A DNA stretch of 30,129 nt from CANKBT01 sp038236005 (GTDB lineage: Bacteria; Actinomycetota; Actinomycetes; Mycobacteriales; SCTD01). Every line of letters starts with the position of its first letter. The first letter of the stretch is position 1. The translations under genes and the position numbers were made by a program. The notes beneath the pieces were generated by a model. That model had not been told where the DNA came from. It did no database searches and saw only the letters and a program-made list of their open reading frames with translations. The stretch is taken from contig JBBSTI010000027.1 in the NCBI GenBank assembly GCA_038236005.1, positions 1 to 30,129 on the forward strand, read 5' to 3'. Shown here one piece after another: positions 1-7,502 of this stretch.

Positions 1-1
1 G

Positions 2-841
2 CCGCGCCCGCTGGTCATCTCGACCGACGAGGAGTCCGGCCGGGTCGCCGTCACCCGCAAGATCGTCGGGGCCGGCCCGTCGCCGCGCAGGCTCGCCGCT
101 CAGCAGACCCCCGAGCAGGTCCAGGCGTACGCCGCCGGGATCGGCAAGGACCTTGCCGCGCTCGGCGTCACACTGGACCTCGCGCCGCTGCTGGACCTGG
201 AGGACGGACCGTCCGGCGGGGTGATCGGCGACCGCAGCTTCAGCGCCGACCCGGAGATCGCCGCCGAGTACGGCCTGGCCTTCTCCCGCGGGCTCGCTTC
301 GACCGGGGTGCTGCCCACCGTCAAGCACTTCCCCGGCGAGGGTCGCTCCGACATCGACCCGCACGTGTCCGGCAAGGGCACCGTGGACACCCCGCTGGAG
401 GAGCTGATGCCGACCGACATCGCCCCCTTCCAGCAGGCCATCGACGCCGGCGTCCCGGTCGTGATGGTCAACCATCTGCAGTACGCCGCGCTGGACCCCG
501 ACCTGCCGGCGACCATGAGCCCCAAGGCGTACGCCCTGCTCAGGTCGCTCGGCTTCGAAGGGGTCGCGATGACCGACAGCGTCGGGATGGGCGCGGTCAA
601 CCTGCGTTGGGACTTCCCCCTGGCCGCGGTGCAGGCGATCTCGGCGGGCGCCGACGCCGTGCTTGCGACCGACGGCAACCAGGCACTTCGGATGCGGGAC
701 GCACTCGTCGCCGCGGTGACCGACGGCTCGCTGCCCGAGGCCCGGCTCGACGAGGCCGCCGCCAGGGTCACGGCGCTGGGCGGCGGCGACACCGAGGCGT
801 TCACCTGCCGGGCGACGACCCTGCCGGTCCTGGCGCCCTAG
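2..841 (+). CDS. Glycoside hydrolase family 3 protein (NagZ-like), 5' end missing
   Basis: This is the 3' part of a GH3 glycosidase, read in frame from base 2; 279 residues are visible and the start lies upstream of the window. The fragment opens with STDEESGRV, the conserved start of the GH3 barrel in beta-N-acetylhexosaminidases. KHFPGEG near residue 108, followed by an Asp and a His (SDIDPH), matches the NagZ motif that carries the Asp-His acid/base pair. MTDSVGMGAV near residue 192 holds the expected Asp nucleophile. NagZ-type enzymes cleave N-acetylglucosamine from peptidoglycan fragments; whether this one is secreted cannot be seen. It is followed after two bases by the polymerase gene, so the two are probably cotranscribed. 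Some GH3 relatives have other specificities, so the substrate is inferred. Confidence 0.9.
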   Translation, partial: PRPLVISTDEESGRVAVTRKIVGAGPSPRRLAAQQTPEQVQAYAAGIGKDLAALGVTLDLAPLLDLEDGPSGGVIGDRSFSADPEIAAEYGLAFSRGLASTGVLPTVKHFPGEGRSDIDPHVSGKGTVDTPLEELMPTDIAPFQQAIDAGVPVVMVNHLQYAALDPDLPATMSPKAYALLRSLGFEGVAMTDSVGMGAVNLRWDFPLAAVQAISAGADAVLATDGNQALRMRDALVAAVTDGSLPEARLDEAAARVTALGGGDTEAFTCRATTLPVLAP

Positions 842-843
842 CG

Positions 844-1980
844 ATGGCCGACCCGTTCACCGTCCTGGAGGTCGACACCCCCACGGGCGTACGGGAGATC
901 AAGCTCACCAACCCGGACAAGCCCTACTTCACCGGGCTGCCCGAGGGGCGTGGGCGCAAGCGGGACCTGATCGACTACTTCCTGGCCGTCGACGACGGGA
1001 TCGTCCGCGCGCTGCGTGAGCGGCCGACCGTGCTCAAGCGGCACCCGGGCGGCGCCGACACCGAGGCGATCTATCAGAAGCGGTTGCCCAAGCACGCCCC
1101 GCCGTGGGTGGAAGCGGTGACGGTGTCCTTCCCGAGCGGTCGCAGCGCGTCCGAGCTGTGCCCGGTCGACGTCGCGCACGTGGTCTGGGCCGCCACCCAG
1201 GGGACGCTCGACTTCCACCCGTGGCCCTCGCGCCGGGACGACGTGGAGTCGCCGGACGAGCTGCGGATCGACCTGGACCCGATGCCCGGCACCACCTTCG
1301 ACGACGTCCGGGAGGTGGCGCTGGAGGTCCGCGCGGTCCTGGACGACCTGGGCTACGCGTCCTACCCCAAGACCTCGGGCAGCAAGGGCATCCACGTCTA
1401 CGTGCGGGTGCAGCCGTCCTACACGTTCACCCAGGTCCGGCACGCGACGCTGGCCGTCGCCCGCGAGGTCGAACGTCGGCGACCGGAGATCGCGACCGCC
1501 CGCTGGTGGCGCGAGGAGCGCGGCGAGCGGGTGTTTCTCGACTACAACCGGATGGCCCGCGACCAGACGATCGCGTCGGCCTACTCCGTGCGGGCCTCCG
1601 GCCTCGCGCTGGTCTCGGCCCCGTTGACCTGGGACGAGGTGCCGGTCGTCGACCTCACCGACTTCGACATCTGGACGATGCGCGACCGGTTCGCCGAGCG
1701 GGGCGACGTGCACGCGGCGATCGACGACGTGCACCACCCGCTCGAGTCCCTGCTGGAGCTGTACGAGGACCAGGGTGAGGGCGAGGCGCCCTACCCGCCG
1801 CAGTTCCCGAAGATGGCGGGCGAGCCGCTGCGGGTGCAGCCGTCCCGCAAGCGTCGTCAACGGGGTGACCCGCCGGACGAGTCCCCGGCCACCACGGACA
1901 GCCTGGACGCCACCGGCGGCCCTGGCCGCGCCCAGGCCCCGGCCGACAACGACCCGTGGGCCACCCCGCCGGCCGGCTGA
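844..1980 (+). CDS. LigD-type polymerase domain protein (stand-alone primase-polymerase, Prim-PolC/Rv3730c-like)
   Basis: This 378-residue protein is a stand-alone archaeo-eukaryotic primase-type polymerase domain without fused ligase or nuclease. Metal-binding aspartates are visible in RIDLDP (D143 and D145) and in VFLDYN (D233), and the nucleotide-binding motif TSGSKGIHVYV lies between them. The family inserts ribo- or deoxyribonucleotides at short gaps and ends. The overall match is to mycobacterial Rv3730c/Prim-PolC, which sits beside ligC there; here ligC lies 4.4 kb away on the other strand. The ATG follows the upstream stop by two bases and has no clear ribosome binding site, so translation is probably coupled. 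The last 50 or so residues are Pro/Arg-rich and look disordered. No Ku gene is in the window. Confidence 0.93.
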   Translation: MADPFTVLEVDTPTGVREIKLTNPDKPYFTGLPEGRGRKRDLIDYFLAVDDGIVRALRERPTVLKRHPGGADTEAIYQKRLPKHAPPWVEAVTVSFPSGRSASELCPVDVAHVVWAATQGTLDFHPWPSRRDDVESPDELRIDLDPMPGTTFDDVREVALEVRAVLDDLGYASYPKTSGSKGIHVYVRVQPSYTFTQVRHATLAVAREVERRRPEIATARWWREERGERVFLDYNRMARDQTIASAYSVRASGLALVSAPLTWDEVPVVDLTDFDIWTMRDRFAERGDVHAAIDDVHHPLESLLELYEDQGEGEAPYPPQFPKMAGEPLRVQPSRKRRQRGDPPDESPATTDSLDATGGPGRAQAPADNDPWATPPAG

Positions 1981-2100
1981 GCCTTGACGCGACGGGAGAC
2001 CGTCATGAGGAGGGCTTTTCGGTTACTCAGCTGGCGCGACGGACCCCAAACGGTCTGAGACGCCCGCACGATCATGGGCCGGGCCCCCGCGCTGGTGGGC
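1981..2100. other. Intergenic gap between convergent genes
   Basis: These 120 bases separate the polymerase stop from the maoC stop. A 17-codon ATG frame at 2004-2057 has an AGGAG inside it rather than before it and is not credible as a gene. I see only short, weak inverted repeats and no T-tract, so no terminator can be called with confidence. Confidence 0.5.
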
Positions 2101-2577
2101 TCAGCTGTAGATGGCCCGGCTGACCCAGTCGGCGATCAGGGCCGGCTTGCTCTCGCCCTCGATCTCGACGCTGATGTTGTTCGTCACCTGGATGGTGTTC
2201 GGGTTCTTCAGGTCAGCCGACCTCAGCGTCAGGACGGCGCGGATCCTGGAGTCCACCTTGACGGGGGACAGGAAACGGACCTTCTCGAAGCCGTAGTTGA
2301 TGCCGACCGAGATGCCCTCGAGCCGCTCGGGCGGGACCGGCACCGTCGAGACCAGGTGCGACAGCATCGACAGCGTCAGGAAGCCGTGGGCGATCGGGAC
2401 GCCGTACGGGGACAGCTCGGCGCTCTTGACCGGATCGATGTGGATGAACTGACGGTCCTCGGTGACCTCGGCGAAGGCGTTGATGCGCTCCTGGTCGATG
2501 AGGAACCAGTCGCCGGGCGGCTGCTCCTTGCCGATCGCGTCCTGGAAGATCGCGTGGGCATTTTCGGCGTGGGTCAT
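2101..2577 (-). CDS. MaoC-family dehydratase (R-specific enoyl-CoA hydratase)
   Basis: This 158-residue single hot-dog protein has the usual length for R-hydratases such as mycobacterial Rv0130. The hydratase motif is clear: Asp41 and His46 in TEDRQFIH, followed by IAHGFLTLSML. The family hydrates trans-2-enoyl-CoA to (R)-3-hydroxyacyl-CoA in fatty-acid metabolism, in the cytoplasm. The ATG is preceded by GAGGAG at good spacing. The start overlaps the stop of the upstream tesB-like gene in an ATGA, so the two are translationally coupled and likely act in the same acyl-CoA pathway. All catalytic residues are present. Confidence 0.93.
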   Translation of the reverse strand: MTHAENAHAIFQDAIGKEQPPGDWFLIDQERINAFAEVTEDRQFIHIDPVKSAELSPYGVPIAHGFLTLSMLSHLVSTVPVPPERLEGISVGINYGFEKVRFLSPVKVDSRIRAVLTLRSADLKNPNTIQVTNNISVEIEGESKPALIADWVSRAIYS

Positions 2578-3509
2578 GAGGGCTCCTCAGGGTTGTTGTC
2601 GTGCCGGGTGCGCGTGTCGTCGGGGATCCGGATGAGCCCCTCCTGGACGACGGACACCGCGCGGTGCCCGTCGTGGGTGTAGACACCGCCGTGGGCGAGG
2701 CCGCGTGCGCCGCCGGCCCACGGGGAGTGCTGGACGTAGAGGAACCATTCGTCGGCCCGGAACGGGCGGTGGAACCACATCGCGTGGTCGAGCGAGGCCA
2801 TCTGCACGCCGTCGCCGAACCACAGGTCGTGGGGTCGGAGAGTGACCCCGAGCAGGGTGGCGTCGCTGGCGAACGTGACCGCGCAGGCGTGCAGCAGCGG
2901 GTCGTCGGGCATCGTGCCGGTCAGGCGCATCCAGACCCGGGAGTCCGGGGACTGGGTGCCCTCGCCGGTGCCGGCCTGGGCATCGACGAAGCGGATGTCC
3001 AGCGGGAACGTCAGCGGCCGCTCACCCGGCTTGCTGTTGCGGGCCTTGAAGACCTCGGTGCGGGTCAGCGTCTCGGACGGGTCGGGCGCCTCGGGCATCG
3101 GGTCCGCGTGGGCGAGGCCTTCCTCGGTGCGGTGGAACGAGCAGTGCAGGTTGAAGATCGCCCGGCCGTGCTGGATGGCCACCACGCGACGGGTCACGAA
3201 GGACTTGCCGTCGCGGATGCGGTCGACCTCGTAGACGATCGGGATGCTGGGGTCGCCGGGGCGCAAGAAGTAGCCGTGCAGGCTGTGCACGGGCCGGTCG
3301 GCGTCGACCGTGCGGCCGGCGGCCATCAGAGCCTGCGCGGCCACCTGGCCGCCGAACACCCGCTGCAGGTCGGTCTCCGGCTGTTGGCCGCGGAAGATGT
3401 CGACCTCGATGCGTTCCAGGTCCAGCAGCTCGACCAGCCGGTCGAGGCCTGCCTGGTCGGCGGGGCTGTCGTCGTACGGCAGGCTCGTCGAGCGGGTGGC
3501 GGCAGTCAC
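2574..3509 (-). CDS. tesB: Acyl-CoA thioesterase II (TesB family)
   Basis: This 311-residue double hot-dog thioesterase hydrolyses acyl-CoA to free acid and CoA. The N-terminal hot-dog has the family signature RVFGGQVAAQAL. The C-terminal domain carries the expected catalytic trio: Asp in SLDHAMWFH, the Ser/Thr position in VQHSPW, and Gln in VVQEGLIR. I chose the GTG at 3509 because an upstream in-frame extension is Pro/Arg-rich and unlike the family, and because CATGAT lies six bases before this GTG, which suggests leaderless transcription. The gene overlaps maoC by four bases. Together they look like a small fatty-acid operon downstream of a broken toxin-antitoxin pair. Confidence 0.92.
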   Translation of the reverse strand: MTAATRSTSLPYDDSPADQAGLDRLVELLDLERIEVDIFRGQQPETDLQRVFGGQVAAQALMAAGRTVDADRPVHSLHGYFLRPGDPSIPIVYEVDRIRDGKSFVTRRVVAIQHGRAIFNLHCSFHRTEEGLAHADPMPEAPDPSETLTRTEVFKARNSKPGERPLTFPLDIRFVDAQAGTGEGTQSPDSRVWMRLTGTMPDDPLLHACAVTFASDATLLGVTLRPHDLWFGDGVQMASLDHAMWFHRPFRADEWFLYVQHSPWAGGARGLAHGGVYTHDGHRAVSVVQEGLIRIPDDTRTRHDNNPEEPS

Positions 3510-3553
3510 GGGCCCATCATGGCCCAAGGGCCTGCGCGGGCGGGGAGGTGGGG

Positions 3554-3939
3554 TCACCACAGGGTGACGAGCCCGCCCAGGTCCGCGAAGGCCGGGTCAC
3601 GGGTCACCAGCGTCGTCCCGGAGGTCAGGGCTTGCGCCGCGAGCATCCGGGCGAACGGATCCTGGTGCTGCCAGGCCAGGCCGCCGGCTCGCACGGCGTG
3701 CTCGGCGGTCATCGGCAGGGACACCGCACCCAGCCGGGCCAGGACGGCGTCGTGCGAGGCCAGCAGCGGCTCGACCTCGGGCCAGCGGCCGCTCCGGTGC
3801 TTGATCGCCATCTCCCAGACGGTGGCGGCCGAGACCAGCAGGGGTGTCCGCCGATCCGAGAGTGCCGAACGAGCCCGCTCGGACAGCTTGTCCGGGGCGC
3901 TGACGAGCCAGACATAGCCAGCAGCAGCCCTGCGGTCAC
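3554..3939 (-). pseudogene. vapC-like PIN-domain toxin, broken by a deletion at its first catalytic motif
   Basis: The GTG at 3939 overlaps the antitoxin stop (GTGA), the usual arrangement. The frame starts VTAGLLL and then goes out of frame. Two bases off, a normal PIN toxin continues to 3554: YVWLVSAPDKLSERAR, then SAATVWEMAIKHR, then HQDPFARMLAAQAL and TLVTRDPAF. What is missing between LLL and YVW is the family's DTHA-type segment, including the first metal-binding Asp. The remaining 386 bases plus 10 would give 132 codons, a normal vapC length, so a deletion of about 10 bases near 3917 fits best. The later acidic residues are intact, and no ATG or GTG precedes M at 3811 in the second frame. 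A sequencing error is the alternative. Confidence 0.85.
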
Positions 3940-4142
3940 GCCCAGGGCGTGAGGTCGTCCCCGGTCAACGGTGCGACGAACGCGTCCGGCACGTCGAGCG
4001 GCAAGAAACCGCTCTCCCGGACGGGCGGGTCGACGAGCGGCGTCAGTCGCACCAGGGGACGCCCCGCGCGCGCCACGATGACCTCTTCGCCGGCCAGCGC
4101 GGCGTCGAGCAGCTTGCTCAGCTGGGTCTTGGCCTCGGCCAC
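3936..4142 (-). CDS. Phd/YefM-type antitoxin of the broken VapC
   Basis: This protein is 68 residues long from the GTG at 4142. It carries AEAKTQLSKLLDAALAGEEV followed by VARAGRPLVRL, the N-terminal DNA-binding and dimer region of Phd/YefM antitoxins. The C-terminus (FLPLDVPDAFVAPLTGDD) is the usual toxin-binding tail. Relatives begin a few residues earlier. The codons upstream of GTG (CTG ACC GTC CAC AAC) fit this, but no ATG or GTG precedes, so a CTG at 4157 is a possible true start. A 28-base palindrome sits just upstream and may be its operator. The antitoxin reads intact although its partner toxin does not. Confidence 0.85.
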   Translation of the reverse strand: MAEAKTQLSKLLDAALAGEEVIVARAGRPLVRLTPLVDPPVRESGFLPLDVPDAFVAPLTGDDLTPWA

Positions 4143-4155
4143 GTTGTGGACGGTC

Positions 4156-4183
4156 AGGTTGGTCAGGTCAACCTGACCAACCT
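4156..4183. promoter_or_regulatory. 28-bp near-perfect palindrome upstream of the antitoxin gene (probable operator)
   Basis: Two perfect 13-base arms, 4156-4168 (AGGTTGGTCAGGT) and 4171-4183 (ACCTGACCAACCT), flank a two-base centre. The palindrome lies between the ABC-F stop and the antitoxin start. It contains several copies of the 8-mer GGTCAGGT or its complement. Phd/VapB antitoxins typically bind palindromes at their own promoter, so autoregulation is the likeliest role. A factor-independent terminator for the ABC-F gene is less likely because there is no T-tract. Confidence 0.6.
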
Positions 4184-4194
4184 GGTGGTCGCGC

Positions 4195-5826
4195 TCAGCT
4201 CTCGGTGACCTGGCCGCCCTCGACCCGCCAGGTGCGTGTGACGGCGACGGCGTCGAGCAGCCGTCGGTCGTGGCTGACGAGCAGCAGGGTTCCTTCGTAC
4301 GCCCCGAGCGCCGCCTCGAGCTGCTCGATCGCGGGCACGTCGAGGTGGTTGGTGGGCTCGTCCAGGACCAGCAGGTTCACGCCGCGCGCCTGGAGCAGCG
4401 CCAGCGAGGCCCGCGTGCGCTCACCGGGCGACAGCGAGGCGGCCGGGCGGTCGGTGTGGGCAGCCTTGAGCCCGAACTTGGCGAGCAGGGTCCGGGACTC
4501 GGCGGCGGTCCAGCCGGTCGCCTGCTCGACCACCTCGACGACCGTCCCGTCGCCGGCGAAGGCCGACCGGGCCTGGTCGACCTCGCCCAGCTCGACGGAG
4601 GAGCCCCAGGCGCGTCGCCCGGCCGTCAGGGGCAGCCGGCCGAGCAGGGCCTGCAGGAGCGTCGTCTTGCCGGCGCCGTTCGGTCCGACGATCGCGACCC
4701 GGTCGCCGCGGATCAGCTGCAACGTCACAGGTCCCAGCATGAAAACGCCCTGGGCGACGGCAGCCTCCGACAGCGAGCAGACCACCTCGCCGGACCGGGG
4801 CGCGCCGGCGATCTCCAGCTGCAGGGTCCACTCCTTGCGGGGCTCGACGACCTCCTCGAGCCGGTTCAGCTGCGACTCGATGGTCCTGACCCGTCCGGCG
4901 GCGTGGGTGGCGGCCTCGATCTTGGCGCCGCGGCTCACCTTGTCGCCGTCGGGCGACTTCCGCTTGGCCCGCAAGGCCCCACGCACGCTCTGCTCGCGCT
5001 GCCGCTGGGCCTGCGAGGCGAGCCCGGCGCGCTTGTCGTCGTAGTCCTCGTAAGCCTCCCGGGCCTGGGTCCGGGCCACCGCACGCTCGGCGAGGTAGGC
5101 GTCCCAGCCGCCGGCGTAGAGCCGGGCCGTGCGCAGCGGACCATCGATGTCGAGCACCGCACCGACCGTACGGGCGAGGAACTCGCGGTCGTGGCTGACC
5201 ACGACCAGCCCTGCGCGCAGCCCCAGCACGAACTCCTCCAGGCGTTCCAGGCCAGCGAAGTCGAGGTCGTTGGTGGGCTCGTCGAGCAGGAAGACGTCGT
5301 ACTGGGAGAGCAGCACGCTCGCCAGCGACGCCCGGGCCGCCTGCCCGCCGGACAGCGCCGTCGTCTCGGCGTCGAGCAGGCCGGTGTCGAGACCGAGATC
5401 GGCGAGCACCTGCTCGGACCGGGTGTCCAGGTCCGCACCGCCGAGGTCGAGCCAACGTTGCAACGCCGCGTCGTAGTCCGGTCCGTCGGCCCCGGTGGTC
5501 AGCGCGTCGGTCGCGGCGTCGAGGTCGTGCTGGGCGGCGGCGACGCCCGTACGCCGGGCCAGGAAGTCCGTGAGGGTCTCGCCGGGGCGCCGGTCGACCT
5601 CCTGGGGGAGCAGACCGACGGACGCGATGGCCGGTGCGAGCCGCACGCTGCCCGTGTCGGGGACCAGCGTGCCGGCGAGGGTCTGCAGCAGGGTGGTCTT
5701 GCCGACCCCGTTCGGTCCGACGATGCCGGTTCGGCTGCCGGGTGCGACGGTGAGCGAGACGCCCGACAGCACGCTCAGCGGGCCCCGCACGACGGTCACG
5801 TCGGACGCGACGAGGGTGGCGCTCAC
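4195..5826 (-). CDS. ABC-F family ATP-binding protein (ribosome-associated type)
   Basis: This 543-residue protein has two nucleotide-binding domains and no membrane segments. NBD1 has Walker A GPNGVGKTT (about residues 37-45), signature LSGGQAARASLA and Walker B VFLLDEPTNDLD. NBD2 has GPNGAGKTT (near residue 380), LSPGERTRASLA and LLVLDEPTNHLD. A charged Arg/Lys/Glu-rich linker joins them, as in ABC-F proteins that act on the ribosome and sometimes protect it from antibiotics. I set the start at GTG 5826, where VSATLVASDVTVVRG matches the family's first strand; upstream in-frame sequence is not protein-like. TAGCCT lies seven bases before this GTG with no ribosome binding site. Whether it gives antibiotic resistance or serves translation is not visible. 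Confidence 0.93.
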   Translation of the reverse strand: MSATLVASDVTVVRGPLSVLSGVSLTVAPGSRTGIVGPNGVGKTTLLQTLAGTLVPDTGSVRLAPAIASVGLLPQEVDRRPGETLTDFLARRTGVAAAQHDLDAATDALTTGADGPDYDAALQRWLDLGGADLDTRSEQVLADLGLDTGLLDAETTALSGGQAARASLASVLLSQYDVFLLDEPTNDLDFAGLERLEEFVLGLRAGLVVVSHDREFLARTVGAVLDIDGPLRTARLYAGGWDAYLAERAVARTQAREAYEDYDDKRAGLASQAQRQREQSVRGALRAKRKSPDGDKVSRGAKIEAATHAAGRVRTIESQLNRLEEVVEPRKEWTLQLEIAGAPRSGEVVCSLSEAAVAQGVFMLGPVTLQLIRGDRVAIVGPNGAGKTTLLQALLGRLPLTAGRRAWGSSVELGEVDQARSAFAGDGTVVEVVEQATGWTAAESRTLLAKFGLKAAHTDRPAASLSPGERTRASLALLQARGVNLLVLDEPTNHLDVPAIEQLEAALGAYEGTLLLVSHDRRLLDAVAVTRTWRVEGGQVTES

Positions 5827-5833
5827 ACCCGTC

Positions 5834-5839
5834 AGGCTA
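5834..5839 (-). promoter_or_regulatory. -10-like TAGCCT of the ABC-F gene (leaderless)
   Basis: On the minus strand TAGCCT is followed by seven bases and then the GTG start at 5826. This matches the TANNNT extended -10 spacing of actinobacterial leaderless promoters, and no purine-rich ribosome binding site is present. Confidence 0.5.
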
Positions 5840-5868
5840 CGGGGGACGGGACTGTCAGAAGTCGGTCC

Positions 5869-5874
5869 TACCGT
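5869..5874 (+). promoter_or_regulatory. -10-like TACCGT before the small membrane-protein gene (leaderless)
   Basis: TACCGT is followed by six bases and then ATG at 5881, with no ribosome binding site. It is divergent from the ABC-F promoter; both fit in the 54-base gap. Confidence 0.5.
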
Positions 5875-5880
5875 GCCGGC

Positions 5881-6225
5881 ATGACCCCGACCTGGCTCGC
5901 CGTGCTGCTGGCAGCAGCCGGGTTCCTTGCGGGGGTCGCGAGCACGCTTGTGGCGCGGCGGGGCCACCAGGTCGACAGGGAGACCGCACGTCGGGCAGAG
6001 ACCCGGGCCCGAGTCTTCGAGGCGCTGCGGCTCATCAACGGACCGCCGTCGGAGCAGGACCAGGGACTGGCCGTCCTGGAGGCGACGTTCGCCAGCGACA
6101 AGCTCGACCCGGACGACGTGCGGTTCGTGGGGACGCAGATCGAGCTGGCGTTGACGCAGCTCCGGCCGCTGGACACCGACCCGTCCACGGGCGACACTGA
6201 GCGTCCCGAACCGCAGGAGCCGTGA
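5881..6225 (+). CDS. Small membrane-anchored protein, function unknown
   Basis: This 114-residue protein has one N-terminal membrane helix (WLAVLLAAAGFLAGVASTLV, residues 5-24) followed by Arg-rich sequence (ARRGHQVDRETARRAETRAR). It then has a soluble region of about 70 residues that looks helical, and an acidic, Pro-rich tail. The positive patch after the helix predicts a cytoplasmic C-terminus. I do not recognise a family. It starts at the first ATG, six bases after a TACCGT hexamer. Its stop overlaps the start of the next small gene (TGATG), so the two are probably made together. Confidence 0.75.
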   Translation: MTPTWLAVLLAAAGFLAGVASTLVARRGHQVDRETARRAETRARVFEALRLINGPPSEQDQGLAVLEATFASDKLDPDDVRFVGTQIELALTQLRPLDTDPSTGDTERPEPQEP

Positions 6226-6377
6226 TGACCGCACCCACGCCGCAGCAGCGTCGCGCCGCTCGTCTGATCGTCAAGATCGACCGTCACCTCGGGCAGAAGA
6301 CCAAGCCCGACATCTTGGCCCTGGCCCGGACTCGCGAGGTTGCCGACAGTCAGCCGAGCGGTCCTTCGGGACGCTAA
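6225..6377 (+). CDS. 50-residue basic small protein, coupled to the gene before it
   Basis: ATG at 6225 shares one base with the upstream TGA (TGATG), a classic reinitiation arrangement, and the frame ends at TAA 6375-6377. The protein starts MTAPTPQQRRAARLIVKIDR and is basic. It has a likely helix in its first half and a Ser/Gly/Pro-rich end. I do not recognise the family. The coupling and the actinobacterial-style codon use argue that it is real, but at this length it could be a chance frame. Confidence 0.5.
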   Translation: MTAPTPQQRRAARLIVKIDRHLGQKTKPDILALARTREVADSQPSGPSGR

Positions 6378-6410
6378 GGCCGGACCTTTCGGGAGCAAGC
6401 CCTGGCGCGG

Positions 6411-7460
6411 TCAGGAGCCGAGCACGTCCGCGAGGTTGAAGTGCACCGGTTGATCGAGCTGGTCGTAGGTGCACGAGGACGGCTCGCGGTCCGGGCGCCA
6501 GCGGCCCCACTGGGCGGTGTGCCGGAACCGGGCGCCCTCGAGGTAGTCGTAGCGGACCTCGAGCACCCGCTCGGGACGCAGCGGCACGAACGACAGGTCC
6601 TTGCCGCCGTTCCACCGGCTGCCGGCGCCCTTCTCCGGCGTCTGCTCGGTCTGCCCCCAGCTCCAGGGATGCTCGCTGGCGTCGACGACGAGCGGCTGCA
6701 GCTCGATCATCAGCTCCCGCCGGCGGGCCATCGTCAGGGCACCGACCACCCCGACCGAGGCCAGGACGCCCTGCTCGTCGTACAGGCCGAGCAGCAGCGA
6801 CCCGATCGCGTCCGGGCCGGAGGTGTGGACGCGGTAGCCGGCGACCACGCAGTCCGCCGTACGGGAATGCTTGATCTTGCTCATCACGCGCTTGTCCTGC
6901 TGGTAGGTCAGGTCCAGGCCCTTGGCGATGAGACCGTCCAGGCCGGCGCCCTCGAACTGGGTGAACCAGCGCTCCGCGGTCGTGACGTCCTGGGTGGCGG
7001 GCGTGAGGTGCACCGGAGGTGCGGCGTCCTGGAGCGCCTGCTCGAGCAGCGCACGGCGTTCCTGCATCGGCCGGCTCGTCAGGTCCTCGTCGTCCAGGGC
7101 GAGCAGGTCGAAGGCGATGAAGCTGGCCGGGGTGCGCGCGCTGAGCGTGCTCACCCGGGAGGCGGCCGGGTGGATCCGCTGCTGCAGCGCCTCGAAGTCG
7201 AGCCGGTCGCCCGTGGTCACGACGATCTCGCCGTCCACCACGCACCGCGGCGGCAGGTTCGTGAGCACGGCCTGCACGACCTCCGGGAAGTAGCGGGTCA
7301 TCGGCTTGGTGTTGCGGCTGCCGATCTCGACCTCGTCACCGTCGCGGAAGACGATGCTGCGAAAGCCGTCCCACTTGGGCTCGTAGAGCTGACCGGCCGG
7401 GATCGTCATGACGGGCTTGGCGAGCATCGGCTTGACGGGCGGCATCACGGGCAGCTGCAT
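6411..7460 (-). CDS. ligC: ATP-dependent DNA ligase, LigC type
   Basis: This 349-residue ligase has an adenylation domain and an OB fold. The adenylated lysine is Lys29 in EPKWDGFRS (motif I, KxDG). Later motifs include VVDGEIVV, FEGAGLDGLIAK and MSKIKHSRTADCVVAGYR. The start MQLPVMPPVKPMLAKP and the C-terminal stretch GKDLSFVPLRPERV closely follow mycobacterial LigC (Rv3731). LigC seals nicks and acts with Prim-PolC in gap and excision repair. The ATG at 7460 has an AGGAGA ribosome binding site, which rejects a longer upstream frame. It converges on the small gene ending at 6377, and its upstream region carries a 110-base inverted-repeat element. Confidence 0.95.
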   Translation of the reverse strand: MQLPVMPPVKPMLAKPVMTIPAGQLYEPKWDGFRSIVFRDGDEVEIGSRNTKPMTRYFPEVVQAVLTNLPPRCVVDGEIVVTTGDRLDFEALQQRIHPAASRVSTLSARTPASFIAFDLLALDDEDLTSRPMQERRALLEQALQDAAPPVHLTPATQDVTTAERWFTQFEGAGLDGLIAKGLDLTYQQDKRVMSKIKHSRTADCVVAGYRVHTSGPDAIGSLLLGLYDEQGVLASVGVVGALTMARRRELMIELQPLVVDASEHPWSWGQTEQTPEKGAGSRWNGGKDLSFVPLRPERVLEVRYDYLEGARFRHTAQWGRWRPDREPSSCTYDQLDQPVHFNLADVLGS

Positions 7461-7502
7461 GCCGGTCTCCTGCCCGCACGGGTCCCGAGGCACCCGTCAG
7501 GT

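Noticed and set aside
838..1860. Long minus-strand frame opposite the polymerase gene
   Set aside because: It has no motifs. The plus strand shows the catalytic Asp residues and the SGSKG motif.
2004..2057. 17-codon frame between the polymerase and maoC genes
   Set aside because: It is very short, with no ribosome binding site before its ATG and no conserved-looking features.
4270..5880. Long plus-strand frame through the ABC-F gene
   Set aside because: It is Gly/Pro/Gln-rich without motifs and opposes a clear ABC-F protein. Only its end, from 5881, is a real gene.
6361..6372. TTCG-loop hairpin as terminator of the small-gene pair
   Set aside because: The stem is only four base pairs, lies inside the reading frame and has no T-tract.
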